Made by a program: the position numbers and the translations under genes. This document shows positions 9,018 to 18,166 of a stretch of DNA of 64,000 bases, in pieces. The stretch covers positions 1 through 64,000 of the forward strand of contig JACSSC010000023.1 in the NCBI GenBank assembly GCA_014879445.1, in the 5' to 3' direction. Position 1 is the first letter of the stretch; each line of letters starts with the position of its first letter. The stretch is from Candidatus Competibacteraceae bacterium (GTDB lineage Bacteria > Bacteroidota > Bacteroidia > CAIKAF01). The notes under the pieces are model-generated. The model was not told the DNA's origin. It searched no databases and was given only the letters and a program-made list of their open reading frames with translations.

Positions 9018-10148
9018 ATGAACAAACAAACTTTATTCGCACTCATCCTTCTGCTTTCTACTGCATGCAATGGCAAGCAATCACCAATAGAGCCAGAGCC
9101 AAATCAATTGAAATCTGGCATTGTAAAACTAACAGAAAATCAACAAAAGCAATCGGGAATTACTACTTCCAAGCTTGAACTTACACTTGCCCCCGATGTG
9201 GTACATTGCAATGGACAAATTGATATACCTCCTGATGCAAAAATTTCGGTACATGTGCCTGTTGGTGGCTATGTTTCCGAAATTGATGTTTTGCCAGGCG
9301 ATTGTGTAAAGAAAGGGCAAGTGCTTGCCACACTTATTCACCCCGATTATCTTACCCTACAGCAGGAATATCTCGAATTGCATGCTCAAATGTTGTATCA
9401 TCAATCTGAATGGGATAGACAAAAAAAACTTATGGCTGAGAATGCAGGCGTACAACGTACGCTTGATAAAGCGGAAGCTGAGTATTTGGGTTCATTTAGT
9501 CAACTTAAAGCTATAGAAGTAAGATTACGAATGTTGGGGATTCGTGCTGATGATGTACTGGCCGGTAAAATTTCTGAGAAGATAGTTTTGCGTTCATCAA
9601 TCAATGGGTATGTAGGCAATGTGTTTGTGAACAAAGGAAAATACGCAGGGCCTCATGATATACTGTTAACCTTGTTGGGCACCGACCATATGCATGTTGA
9701 ACTTCAGGTTTTTGAAAAAGATATTGCAAAAGTAAAGGAAAAGCAGCGTGTAGAATTTACGGTTGCCGGTAGCAATTCTGTATATCAAGCCGACGTTAAG
9801 CTGATTGGAAAAGAGTTAAACACCGAAACGCGAAGCATCAATGTGCATGCACATATTAGTCGGCATTACCCTGAACTCATTGCGGGAATGTATGCCCATG
9901 CCAATATATTTGTTAGTGCCGATAGCGCATATGTGTTGCCAAAATCAGCGGTGTACAATGATGGTAAACGTACACTTGCCTGGATAGAAGAAAGTCAGGG
10001 CGTATATAGGAAAATAGAGATAAATGTGGGAGAAGAGCATAATGATATCATTTCGTTTTTTCCTAGCAACGACCAAAAATCATTTCGTTTTGTTACCTCA
10101 GGTGCTTATTATCTTTTTGCAGAAGAGAGTAAACAAAGTGAAGAATAA
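9018..10148 (+). CDS. Efflux RND transporter periplasmic adaptor subunit (CusB/HlyD family) lipoprotein
   Basis: Lipobox LLLSTAC; VPVGGYVSEIDVLPGDCVKKGQVLATLIHPDY barrel-sandwich motif; 6 bp after the RND gene. Confidence 0.92.
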   Translation: MNKQTLFALILLLSTACNGKQSPIEPEPNQLKSGIVKLTENQQKQSGITTSKLELTLAPDVVHCNGQIDIPPDAKISVHVPVGGYVSEIDVLPGDCVKKGQVLATLIHPDYLTLQQEYLELHAQMLYHQSEWDRQKKLMAENAGVQRTLDKAEAEYLGSFSQLKAIEVRLRMLGIRADDVLAGKISEKIVLRSSINGYVGNVFVNKGKYAGPHDILLTLLGTDHMHVELQVFEKDIAKVKEKQRVEFTVAGSNSVYQADVKLIGKELNTETRSINVHAHISRHYPELIAGMYAHANIFVSADSAYVLPKSAVYNDGKRTLAWIEESQGVYRKIEINVGEEHNDIISFFPSNDQKSFRFVTSGAYYLFAEESKQSEE

Positions 10149-10154
10149 ACCCAA

Positions 10155-11744
10155 TTACTTAAAAAATGAAATCTTGGGAAATTTATTTCCCTTAATAATT
10201 TCGATTGCTTTCTTGAATGATGCATCATTTTGATTCCAAACCATGAAGAATTCTTTTCTTCCCCAATGATTTTGTGCAATTCCTGCTTTGATTCGAACTT
10301 TTATCCATTCTGCGGAGGCCGCAATTTCTTGATCTGTTGCTTTTATATCCTGTTTGGCAGCAAAATCTATAAAAGCTTGAAATGTACCTTTGTTCATGTC
10401 AAAATTTTTATCAAACAAATCAAAAGAAGGATATGTTTGCTGTAATTTTTCTCGATTTTCATCAACATATTCCATGCAAAAATCATTGATAATATTTTTA
10501 GATGACAAGTCAATGAGAAAATCAGAAAAGTATGACGTATCCATTGGCAGAAATAGGTCGGGCATAATTCCACCGCCACCATATACTGTTCGGTTGTTTC
10601 GTGTATAATATTTTAGAGAGTCGGGGAATGGGATATTTTTTTCGCCAGTAAGTTCGCCGTTTTTAAAACGACTTAATAGGTCTTCATAATATTTTTCAAC
10701 CCCCATATCATATGGTGCCTGAATAAATCTACCGGAAGGTGTAAAATAACGAGAGGTTGTAATGCGAACAGCCGACCCGTCAGGGAATGGGAATGTGTTT
10801 TGTACCAATCCTTTGCCAAAACTTCTCCGACCAATAATGATACCTCTGTCTAAATCCTGAATAGCGCCAGACACAATTTCGGATGCTGATGCAGAACCTT
10901 CATTAATTAGAACAACTAATTTGCCTTCGTGGAAGCCGCCTTTTGCTGTCGCAAAATAATTTTTTCGATTGCTGTTCAGGCCTTCAGTATATACAATCAA
11001 TTCGCCACTTTTCAGAAATTCATCGGCCAAATCAACTGCAGCGTGTAAATATCCTCCTGAATTATCGCTTAGGTCAAGTATTAAATGTTTGGCTCCCATG
11101 GCAGTGAGTTCATTCATTGCTTTATGGTACTCATCCATTGTTGTATTGGAAAAACGATTGATTTTGATATATCCAATATCAGGTGCTGCCATATATGCAG
11201 CATCTACACTAAAAACGGGGATTTTGTCGCGTATAATTGTAAAACTGAGCAATTCCTTTTCGTTTTTCCTTTTAATTTTTAGATGAACTTTTGTCCCCTT
11301 TTTTCCTCTTAGCCACTTAAACACATCGTTATTTGTTATTTTTTTTCCGGCTACTAATGTGTCGTTAATGTAAATGATTTTGTCGCCACTTCGTATGCCT
11401 ACTTTTTCAGATGGGCCTCCACTGATAGGACTTACAACCATAATTGTATCGTGAAAGATATTAAATTGAATACCTATTCCTTCGAAATTTCCCTGCAAGG
11501 GCTCTTCTGACTCCTTGAGCTCTTTGGCAGTGAGATAATAGGAGTGGGGGTCTAATTCCTTCAATATGGCTTCAATAGCGTGTTCAGTCAAATTGTTTTC
11601 ATTTAATGTATCAACATAAAATGTTTGTAGATAATACATCAAAGCACCTACTTTATCAATGGGACTAAACTCTGCATTTTTTTGAGCTAGCAGATGCACG
11701 TTAGTCAGCATCCAGCACAATAGAATCCATACTGCTTTTCTCAT
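10155..11744 (-). CDS. S41 family C-terminal processing peptidase (PDZ-containing)
   Basis: GIGIQFNIFHDTIMVVSPISGGPSEKVGIRSGDKIIYIND (PDZ), NEGSASASEIVSGAIQDLDRGIIIGRRSFGKGLVQ (Ser/Lys dyad region). Start placed at MRKAVWILL because a TACTTTTG -7 element lies inside the longer GTG-started ORF. Confidence 0.92.
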   Translation of the reverse strand: MRKAVWILLCWMLTNVHLLAQKNAEFSPIDKVGALMYYLQTFYVDTLNENNLTEHAIEAILKELDPHSYYLTAKELKESEEPLQGNFEGIGIQFNIFHDTIMVVSPISGGPSEKVGIRSGDKIIYINDTLVAGKKITNNDVFKWLRGKKGTKVHLKIKRKNEKELLSFTIIRDKIPVFSVDAAYMAAPDIGYIKINRFSNTTMDEYHKAMNELTAMGAKHLILDLSDNSGGYLHAAVDLADEFLKSGELIVYTEGLNSNRKNYFATAKGGFHEGKLVVLINEGSASASEIVSGAIQDLDRGIIIGRRSFGKGLVQNTFPFPDGSAVRITTSRYFTPSGRFIQAPYDMGVEKYYEDLLSRFKNGELTGEKNIPFPDSLKYYTRNNRTVYGGGGIMPDLFLPMDTSYFSDFLIDLSSKNIINDFCMEYVDENREKLQQTYPSFDLFDKNFDMNKGTFQAFIDFAAKQDIKATDQEIAASAEWIKVRIKAGIAQNHWGRKEFFMVWNQNDASFKKAIEIIKGNKFPKISFFK

Positions 11745-11764
11745 AAATGATTTATATTTATTAT

Positions 11765-11772
11765 CAAAAGTA
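11765..11772 (-). promoter_or_regulatory. -7 element TACTTTTG upstream of the S41 peptidase
   Basis: CAAAAGTA on + strand, 20 bp before ATG 11744. Confidence 0.45.
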
Positions 11773-11851
11773 CTTAGAACTTTGGATTTTGATTTTTTAT
11801 TCACGTTTATTAAAAATTGCTAAGCTATTTCTAGCATTCTGATATCTTATT

Positions 11852-12745
11852 TCATTTCTTGCTTTCAGTCGCATGGGTTAAATTTAATTTATAACGTGAA
11901 TATACAAAAACAGATATAAGTATAATGGCACTTCCTGCATAAAAACCTGGATTCAACTCTTCATATTCACTAAAGATGAGGGCTGCCAAAACTGTGCCGT
12001 AGATGGGTTCTAGGTTGATTGACATAACAACAGCATAAGCTGAAATTCGTTTTAAAACATGAACAATAGCCCAATAGGCAAATGCGGTACATATTGTTCC
12101 TAATATAAGTAGATAGGAGATGTCGGACAAACTTAATTCTATCTGAAATAGATTGGGTTGGGTGCATAGAATAAATATAGCAGTTGATAGGTTCGCGCCT
12201 AACATTTCATAAGTTGATATAACGAAACCATCGTGATGCGATGCCATTTTTCTGTTCATGATGGTAAATAGCCCTGACAACATAGCCGATATGAGCCCGG
12301 TAACAATACCTTGCCAATAATTAAATTGCACATTGGTTATTAATAAAAGACCCAGCAAAATGCCAAATCCTCCTAAAACATCTACTTTATCTATCCGTCG
12401 GTTGAAAAACAGGGGCTCTATAATAGAAACAAATAAAGTGGTAACAGCCAAACAAGAAAGGGCAATACTTACATTGGATATTTTGATGGCATGAAAAAAG
12501 GTAACCCAATGCGCTCCAACAATTACGCCAATGCCAACAAGTTGAAGAATCTGTTGTAAAGGTAATCTGAATGACGTTTTTCGGATGAGAAGAATGATCC
12601 ATAGTGTAATCATGGCAAATGCGGTTCGGTACCAAACTAATATATCGCCTGACAAACTGATTAAACGCCCCAAAATTCCGGTAAATCCAAAAAGAAAAAC
12701 CGTGAAATGAAGCAAAAGAAAATAGGATGTTAGATTTTTAGCCAA
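11852..12745 (-). CDS. EamA/DMT-superfamily transporter
   Basis: About 10 TM segments, two EamA-like halves, e.g. GRLISLSGDILVWYRTAFAMITLW and AYAVVMSINLEPIYGTVLAALIFSE. Confidence 0.9.
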   Translation of the reverse strand: MAKNLTSYFLLLHFTVFLFGFTGILGRLISLSGDILVWYRTAFAMITLWIILLIRKTSFRLPLQQILQLVGIGVIVGAHWVTFFHAIKISNVSIALSCLAVTTLFVSIIEPLFFNRRIDKVDVLGGFGILLGLLLITNVQFNYWQGIVTGLISAMLSGLFTIMNRKMASHHDGFVISTYEMLGANLSTAIFILCTQPNLFQIELSLSDISYLLILGTICTAFAYWAIVHVLKRISAYAVVMSINLEPIYGTVLAALIFSEYEELNPGFYAGSAIILISVFVYSRYKLNLTHATESKK

Positions 12746-12766
12746 TGAATTATATTATTTTGCAGC

Positions 12767-14653
12767 ATGAATGATAAGAATATAAATAGATGCCTGATTA
12801 TATTGTTGCTAATTACAGGTTGCCAAAAAGCTAAGACAAAAGTAGAAAATATTCAATCTGTGCCTTTCATTGCAGTTGATGATCCACACAGTTATTCATC
12901 TCCTGAAGAAGCTAGGGTAAAGCATTTGCATTTGGAGTTGGATGTGAATTTTGATAAGCAAGAACTTACAGGCAAAGCAATATGGAGTATTGATGTTTCA
13001 TCAGAATCAAAAGAAATTATTTTTGATACTGACGCTTTGGTTATTGATAAGATTACTAAAGGGGCAAATGATACGCCGGTTGCATTTGTTTTGAAGGATG
13101 CAGATTCAATATTAGGCAGTGCTTTACATATTCCGGTCGAATCATTTGATTCGATTGTTACGATATATTATCGCACAACATCTGAATCTAATGCCTTGCA
13201 ATGGCTTGATCCAACACAGACGGGAGATGGTAAACATCGTTTTTTATTCACACAAAGTCAGGCCATTTTGGCTCGCAGTTGGATTCCTGTGCAGGATAGC
13301 CCCGGAATTCGTTTTTCATATACGGCAACCGTACATGTACCTGCCGGTTATTTTGCACTTATGAGTGCCCGTAATCCACAACAGACCAATTCGGAAGGTG
13401 TGTATGAATTTGAGCAACCTCATCCTATACCGGCCTACCTGATGGCGTTGGCTGTTGGTGTATTAGGTTTTGATGCTGTTGGCGACCGTTGTGGCGTATA
13501 TGCAGAACCCGGCTTATTAGAAGCAGCACGTTATGAGTTGGCCGAAATGCAACAAATGCTTGAAGCAACGGAATCATTATTTGGGCCCTATGCATGGGAG
13601 CGTTATGATGTTTTGGTATTGCCACCAAGCTTTCCATTCGGAGGAATGGAAAATCCAATGCTTACTTTTGCAACGCCCACCATTTTGGCAGGCGACCGTT
13701 CATTGACAGCTCTGATTGCACATGAGTTGGCACATAGTTGGAGTGGTAACTTGGTAACCAATGCCAACTGGAATGATTTTTGGCTGAATGAGGGCTTTAC
13801 TGTATATGTTGAGCGTCGAATTATGGAAGCCCTGTATGGTAAACCATATGCCGATATGTTGGCGGTGCTTGGATATCAGGACCTGATCAATACAATTGAT
13901 GAACTTACAGCCTCAGGAGATACTGCTGATGCGGCTCTTGTAATATCACTTGAAGGTAGAAATCCTGACGATGGCGTTACGGATGTTGCATACGAAAAAG
14001 GCGCATTTTTGCTTTCAACGATTGAAAGTATCACCGGCAGAGATAGATTCGATGCATTTCTTTCATCTTATTTTTCTGAACATGCTTTTACCTCTGTTAC
14101 TACTCAGCAGTTTGTTGAATATTTGTATAATAACTTGTTGGAAAAGGGTTCTGCTGAAGATCAAAAGTTGCATTTGAATGTATGGTTGTACACATCACGT
14201 ATTCCTGATATATTCTTAGTTCCCTTTTCTACAAGGTTTGAGCAAACAGAAACAGAGGCATTGGCATTTTTGAATGGCAAATCGGCTGCCAACCTTAAAA
14301 CCAAAGATTGGTCTTCTCACGAATGGCAGTATTTTCTTCGTCGAATTGCTGATTCCGTTTCATATGCTAAACATCAGGAATTAGATCGTGTTTATAATCT
14401 TTCAAAATCCAATAATGCAGAGATAGCTGTTTTGTTTTATAAAACAAGCATTCGTTTAGGATATAAGTCATGTTTCCCTCAGATTGAGATTTTTTTGAGC
14501 AAGGTAGGGCGACGCAAATTTCTTACTCCATTATACCAATCTTTATTAAACAACAAAGAAACAGAAGAATGGGGTAGGCATATTTATGCACGTAATCGTT
14601 CTCGTTATCATAGCGTAAGCCGGAATACTTTGGATGCTTTAATGAATAAATGA
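12767..14653 (+). CDS. M1 family metallopeptidase (LTA4 hydrolase/aminopeptidase type), lipoprotein
   Basis: GGMENPMLTFATPT (GxMEN) and HELAHSWSGNLVTNANWNDFWLNEGFTVYVER (HExxH-18-E); lipobox ITGC. Confidence 0.95.
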   Translation: MNDKNINRCLIILLLITGCQKAKTKVENIQSVPFIAVDDPHSYSSPEEARVKHLHLELDVNFDKQELTGKAIWSIDVSSESKEIIFDTDALVIDKITKGANDTPVAFVLKDADSILGSALHIPVESFDSIVTIYYRTTSESNALQWLDPTQTGDGKHRFLFTQSQAILARSWIPVQDSPGIRFSYTATVHVPAGYFALMSARNPQQTNSEGVYEFEQPHPIPAYLMALAVGVLGFDAVGDRCGVYAEPGLLEAARYELAEMQQMLEATESLFGPYAWERYDVLVLPPSFPFGGMENPMLTFATPTILAGDRSLTALIAHELAHSWSGNLVTNANWNDFWLNEGFTVYVERRIMEALYGKPYADMLAVLGYQDLINTIDELTASGDTADAALVISLEGRNPDDGVTDVAYEKGAFLLSTIESITGRDRFDAFLSSYFSEHAFTSVTTQQFVEYLYNNLLEKGSAEDQKLHLNVWLYTSRIPDIFLVPFSTRFEQTETEALAFLNGKSAANLKTKDWSSHEWQYFLRRIADSVSYAKHQELDRVYNLSKSNNAEIAVLFYKTSIRLGYKSCFPQIEIFLSKVGRRKFLTPLYQSLLNNKETEEWGRHIYARNRSRYHSVSRNTLDALMNK

Positions 14654-14833
14654 TAAATACATACATTCTAATCAAGGGTGTATTCTGTAGCTAATTGTAT
14701 CAAATTCATTTATAGTATGCATGAAAAACCTTAATATGGGTTATCATGTATGATGTTTTTTATTAGTTAGTATTATTGAATCGCCCATTCCTATTTTCTA
14801 ATGTATGGAATGAAAGCTCGATTATTACCAAAA

Positions 14834-14866
14834 AAAGAGCCGAAATAAATTCTATTTCGGCTCTTT
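14834..14866. terminator. Bidirectional intrinsic terminator between convergent M1 peptidase and secDF
   Basis: Perfect 14-bp stem AAAGAGCCGAAATA (14834-14847) / TATTTCGGCTCTTT (14853-14866), 5-nt loop, A/T tracts. Confidence 0.85.
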
Positions 14867-14894
14867 AGATATGAGTTAAAAATATTGTGTCTTT

Positions 14895-17800
14895 TTATTT
14901 TACCTCACGCTTTTTCAGATCAACGATGACAGGAGTGGCGATGAAGATAGAAGAATAGGTTCCTACGATAACCCCAATTAGAATAGCAAAAGAAAGACCT
15001 TTAATGGCTTCACCTCCAAACAGGAAAGCAATAACAAGAACAATTAATACAGTAACAGATGTATTTAATGTTCGGGCAATCGTACTATTTAATGCTTTAT
15101 TTACTAATTCAATGATGTTTCCACGTTTGTGTTCAGTAAAAAATTCACGAATACGGTCAAAAATTATCACTGTATCGTTGATAGAATAACCGATTACCGT
15201 TAGAATGGCTGCAATGATGGCCTGGTCAATTTCTAGATTGAAAGGCAAAATACCATCAAAAATTGAAAACAGGGCTAATACAATGATTACGTCGTGAGCT
15301 AAGGCAATCACTGCACCTAACCCATACTGCCATCCTTTAAATCGGAAAAGTATATAAGTAAACATCATAATCAGTGACAATACAACAGCCCAAATAGATT
15401 TAATTTTCACATCGCGTGCAATGGTAGGCCCAACCTTATATGATTCGGAGATGCCGGTACCTTCTTTATCTGTAAATTCATCTAACGAGATTTTCTCTGC
15501 AAAGAAAGGGCTTAGTGCTTCGTACATTTCATTCTCTATTTCTTTGTCCACATCTTCTCCGACGTCATTATAGCGATATTTGGTTACAATTTTCACTTGC
15601 TCTGATGAACCATAAAATTTGACAGTAGGTGTTGAACCAAACTTTGCGCCCAATGCATTTGCTATGTCTGGCGTTGAAATGGTTGAATTATCGAAAGAAA
15701 CAGTATAAGATCGTCCACCCTGCAAATCCACACCCAAGTTAAATCCTTTGAGGAAGAACGATGCAATACCGCCAAGTACCAAAACAGTTGAAATGGTATA
15801 GAATAATTTACGACGTGAAACAAAATCAATATTCACGTTGCGGAATAGATTTTCAGTAGCTTTGGTTGAGAAAGAAATATTTGCTTTTCGCTTCATTTGC
15901 CATTCAAAGATTAGTCGGGTAATGAAAATGGCAGAAAATAACGAAGTAAGAATACCCCAGAATAATACAACGGCGAAGCTTTTCACAGGCCCAGCACCAA
16001 AAATCATAAGGATGAGGGCAATAAGCAAAGTAGTAATATTTGAGTCAATGATGGCTGCATAGGCGCGTTTGTAGCCATCACTAACGGCAAGGCGCAATCC
16101 TTTACCATCACGTAATTCTTCTTTAATACGTTCGAATATAAGCACGTTGGCATCCACCGACATACCAAGTGTAAGAACGATACCGGTTAAACCAGGCAAC
16201 GTAAGGGTAGCTCCGAGTGCTGCTAATGTACCAATCAGCAGAAATACATTGCTGACAAGTGCAATGTCAGCGTTTAATCCAGATTTTCCGTAATAGAAGA
16301 ACATATATACCAAAATGAGCAGAAATGATATCCCTAAGGATGTCAAACCGGCATTAATGGCTTTTTTACCTAAAGAAGGGCCTACAACAGCTTGTTCAAC
16401 AATATTGGCAGGTGTAGGGAGTTTACCCGCTTTAAGAACTGAGGCCAATGTTTTGGCATCTTCAAAAGTAAAATTACCAGTTATGCTTGAAATACCTCCG
16501 GTAATGGCGTCTTCCACATTGGGGTAGGAATATACCCTGCCGTCGAGAACAATGGCAATGCTCTTGCCAATATTCTTTTTAGTAAGCTCAGCCCATGTTT
16601 TGGCACCTTCGGCATTCATTTTCATAGTTACGCGAAACCCGCCTTTGCGATCATCTGGCTCGAAGCTGGCATCGGTTATTACATCTCCTTCTAACGATGC
16701 TTTACCATCACGACGAGTAATTTTACAAGCCACAAGCGCCATTAAATTAGTTGGATTATCAGCGCTGCTTTTTTGTTCCCAAAACAACCGCAGATCTTTT
16801 GGTAAAATGGTTTTAATTTGAGGCATTCTAAGGTATCCGCCAATTTTTGCAGTATCAAATGCCGTGGCATAGCCGATTACAGGTCCGGGATTATAGAATT
16901 GCTGATTGCTCTCGTTGGTGCCAATGTTAGGAATAAGCAAGGCGAAAAGTGGATTTTCTTTTTCAAATTGCTCTTGTGTCATTTGGCTATTGGTGGTTGT
17001 GGTATCTTCTGTTTTATCCTCAGTTAATTCAGTTGTTCCGGTTGTGTCAGGAACAGTTTCTAAGGCAACGGTTTGGGTTGTGTCAGTTTGAGCCGTAGTG
17101 TCAATGGATACAGTTTTTGCAACACGCAAACGAGCTAATTCATCATTTGCTTTTTGGATATATTGAAATACTTCCTGATTGTCGTAGGTTTCATAAAACT
17201 CCAAACGGGCAGAAGCGGCTAGAAGTTTTTGAACCCTGTTGGGATCTTGTACACCTGGAAGTTCTACTAGGATTCGTCCAGAGTTTTCAAGTTTTTGAAT
17301 ATTGGGTTGAGTTACACCAAAATTATCAATACGTGCATTAAGTACTTCAAATGTACGGTCAACTGCTTGATCCGCTTCGCGGGCAAGAATTTGGCGCACC
17401 TCTTCATTGGTCATTTTAATATTGATCATTTCCTGATCTTTATGACCAAAAATAAGAGGGCTAGACAAGCGTGCCTGTGGATTGATCGAAGTGAATGCTT
17501 TATAGAACAGGTCAACATAGTTGGCCTGGCTTTTCTTTTGTTGCTCGCTGGCAACTCGAATAGCTTTTACAAAAGTGCTATCCTTGCTATCATTGCTCAT
17601 GGCAATCAATAAGTCAGGAATGGATACCTCAAGTGTTACGTTCATTCCGCCTTTAAGGTCAAGACCCAGATTAATTTCTCTTTGCTTGGTTTCGGCATAC
17701 GTGTATTTAACCAACCCCAGGTTGTACACCACTTGTCCTTGCATTGAGTCAAGAAAAGCCCTTTCCAATTCAACATCGCCGGCTGCATATTCTTTAGCTC

Positions 17801-17900
17801 TGCTTTCTACACGGCGTGTAACAAACGTGAATGATAAGTGGAAAATACAGGCAATGGCTACTAAAACCCCAAAAATCTGAATCGCACTTTTATTCTGCAT
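14895..17900 (-). CDS. secDF: Protein translocase subunit SecDF (fused)
   Basis: LGLDLKGGMNVTLEVSI (SecD), LGMSVDANVLIFERIKEELRDGK, then SecF FNLGVDLQGGRSYTVSF and IGYSINDTVIIFDRIRE. Confidence 0.97.
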   Translation of the reverse strand: MQNKSAIQIFGVLVAIACIFHLSFTFVTRRVESRAKEYAAGDVELERAFLDSMQGQVVYNLGLVKYTYAETKQREINLGLDLKGGMNVTLEVSIPDLLIAMSNDSKDSTFVKAIRVASEQQKKSQANYVDLFYKAFTSINPQARLSSPLIFGHKDQEMINIKMTNEEVRQILAREADQAVDRTFEVLNARIDNFGVTQPNIQKLENSGRILVELPGVQDPNRVQKLLAASARLEFYETYDNQEVFQYIQKANDELARLRVAKTVSIDTTAQTDTTQTVALETVPDTTGTTELTEDKTEDTTTTNSQMTQEQFEKENPLFALLIPNIGTNESNQQFYNPGPVIGYATAFDTAKIGGYLRMPQIKTILPKDLRLFWEQKSSADNPTNLMALVACKITRRDGKASLEGDVITDASFEPDDRKGGFRVTMKMNAEGAKTWAELTKKNIGKSIAIVLDGRVYSYPNVEDAITGGISSITGNFTFEDAKTLASVLKAGKLPTPANIVEQAVVGPSLGKKAINAGLTSLGISFLLILVYMFFYYGKSGLNADIALVSNVFLLIGTLAALGATLTLPGLTGIVLTLGMSVDANVLIFERIKEELRDGKGLRLAVSDGYKRAYAAIIDSNITTLLIALILMIFGAGPVKSFAVVLFWGILTSLFSAIFITRLIFEWQMKRKANISFSTKATENLFRNVNIDFVSRRKLFYTISTVLVLGGIASFFLKGFNLGVDLQGGRSYTVSFDNSTISTPDIANALGAKFGSTPTVKFYGSSEQVKIVTKYRYNDVGEDVDKEIENEMYEALSPFFAEKISLDEFTDKEGTGISESYKVGPTIARDVKIKSIWAVVLSLIMMFTYILFRFKGWQYGLGAVIALAHDVIIVLALFSIFDGILPFNLEIDQAIIAAILTVIGYSINDTVIIFDRIREFFTEHKRGNIIELVNKALNSTIARTLNTSVTVLIVLVIAFLFGGEAIKGLSFAILIGVIVGTYSSIFIATPVIVDLKKREVK

Positions 17901-17940
17901 ATAATGTAGTATTAATCTCTGATTTTAAAAAAAATGAACG

Positions 17941-17971
17941 CAAAGATATACTTTACCCTTTGAAATGCAAA
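17941..17971 (-). promoter_or_regulatory. Consensus Bacteroidota promoter for secDF: TTTG-N19-TATCTTTG
   Basis: + strand CAAAGATA (17941-17948) and CAAA (17968-17971), exact 19-bp spacer. Confidence 0.75.
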
Positions 17972-18139
17972 ACATAGCCCTTGTAAAAAAAAATACGTCC
18001 TAAATCTCATTTATACTGCCTTTGTGAAATTTCAAGCAAGGTATATCCCAGCAACCTTTATGGGCTATATTGTTGAAAACCTAATACAGTTGTTAACAAT
18101 TGAATGTTGCTTGACGGCTAATAAACCCGTCAGTGTTTG

Positions 18140-18147
18140 TATTTTTG
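18140..18147 (+). promoter_or_regulatory. -7 element TATTTTTG upstream of topoisomerase IV subunit A
   Basis: TAnnTTTG match 19 bp before ATG 18167. Confidence 0.45.
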
Positions 18148-18166
18148 CCACCCAATCAGGATATGA

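Noticed and set aside
10394-10608. Several 60-130 aa antisense ORFs inside large genes (here and in secDF, lptD, parC)
   Set aside because: Low-GC shadow ORFs fully inside well-supported genes; no signal of their own.
14654-14894. Possible tRNA or riboswitch in a 240-bp intergenic gap
   Set aside because: Only the terminator hairpin is recognisable; no cloverleaf or conserved aptamer pattern seen by eye.
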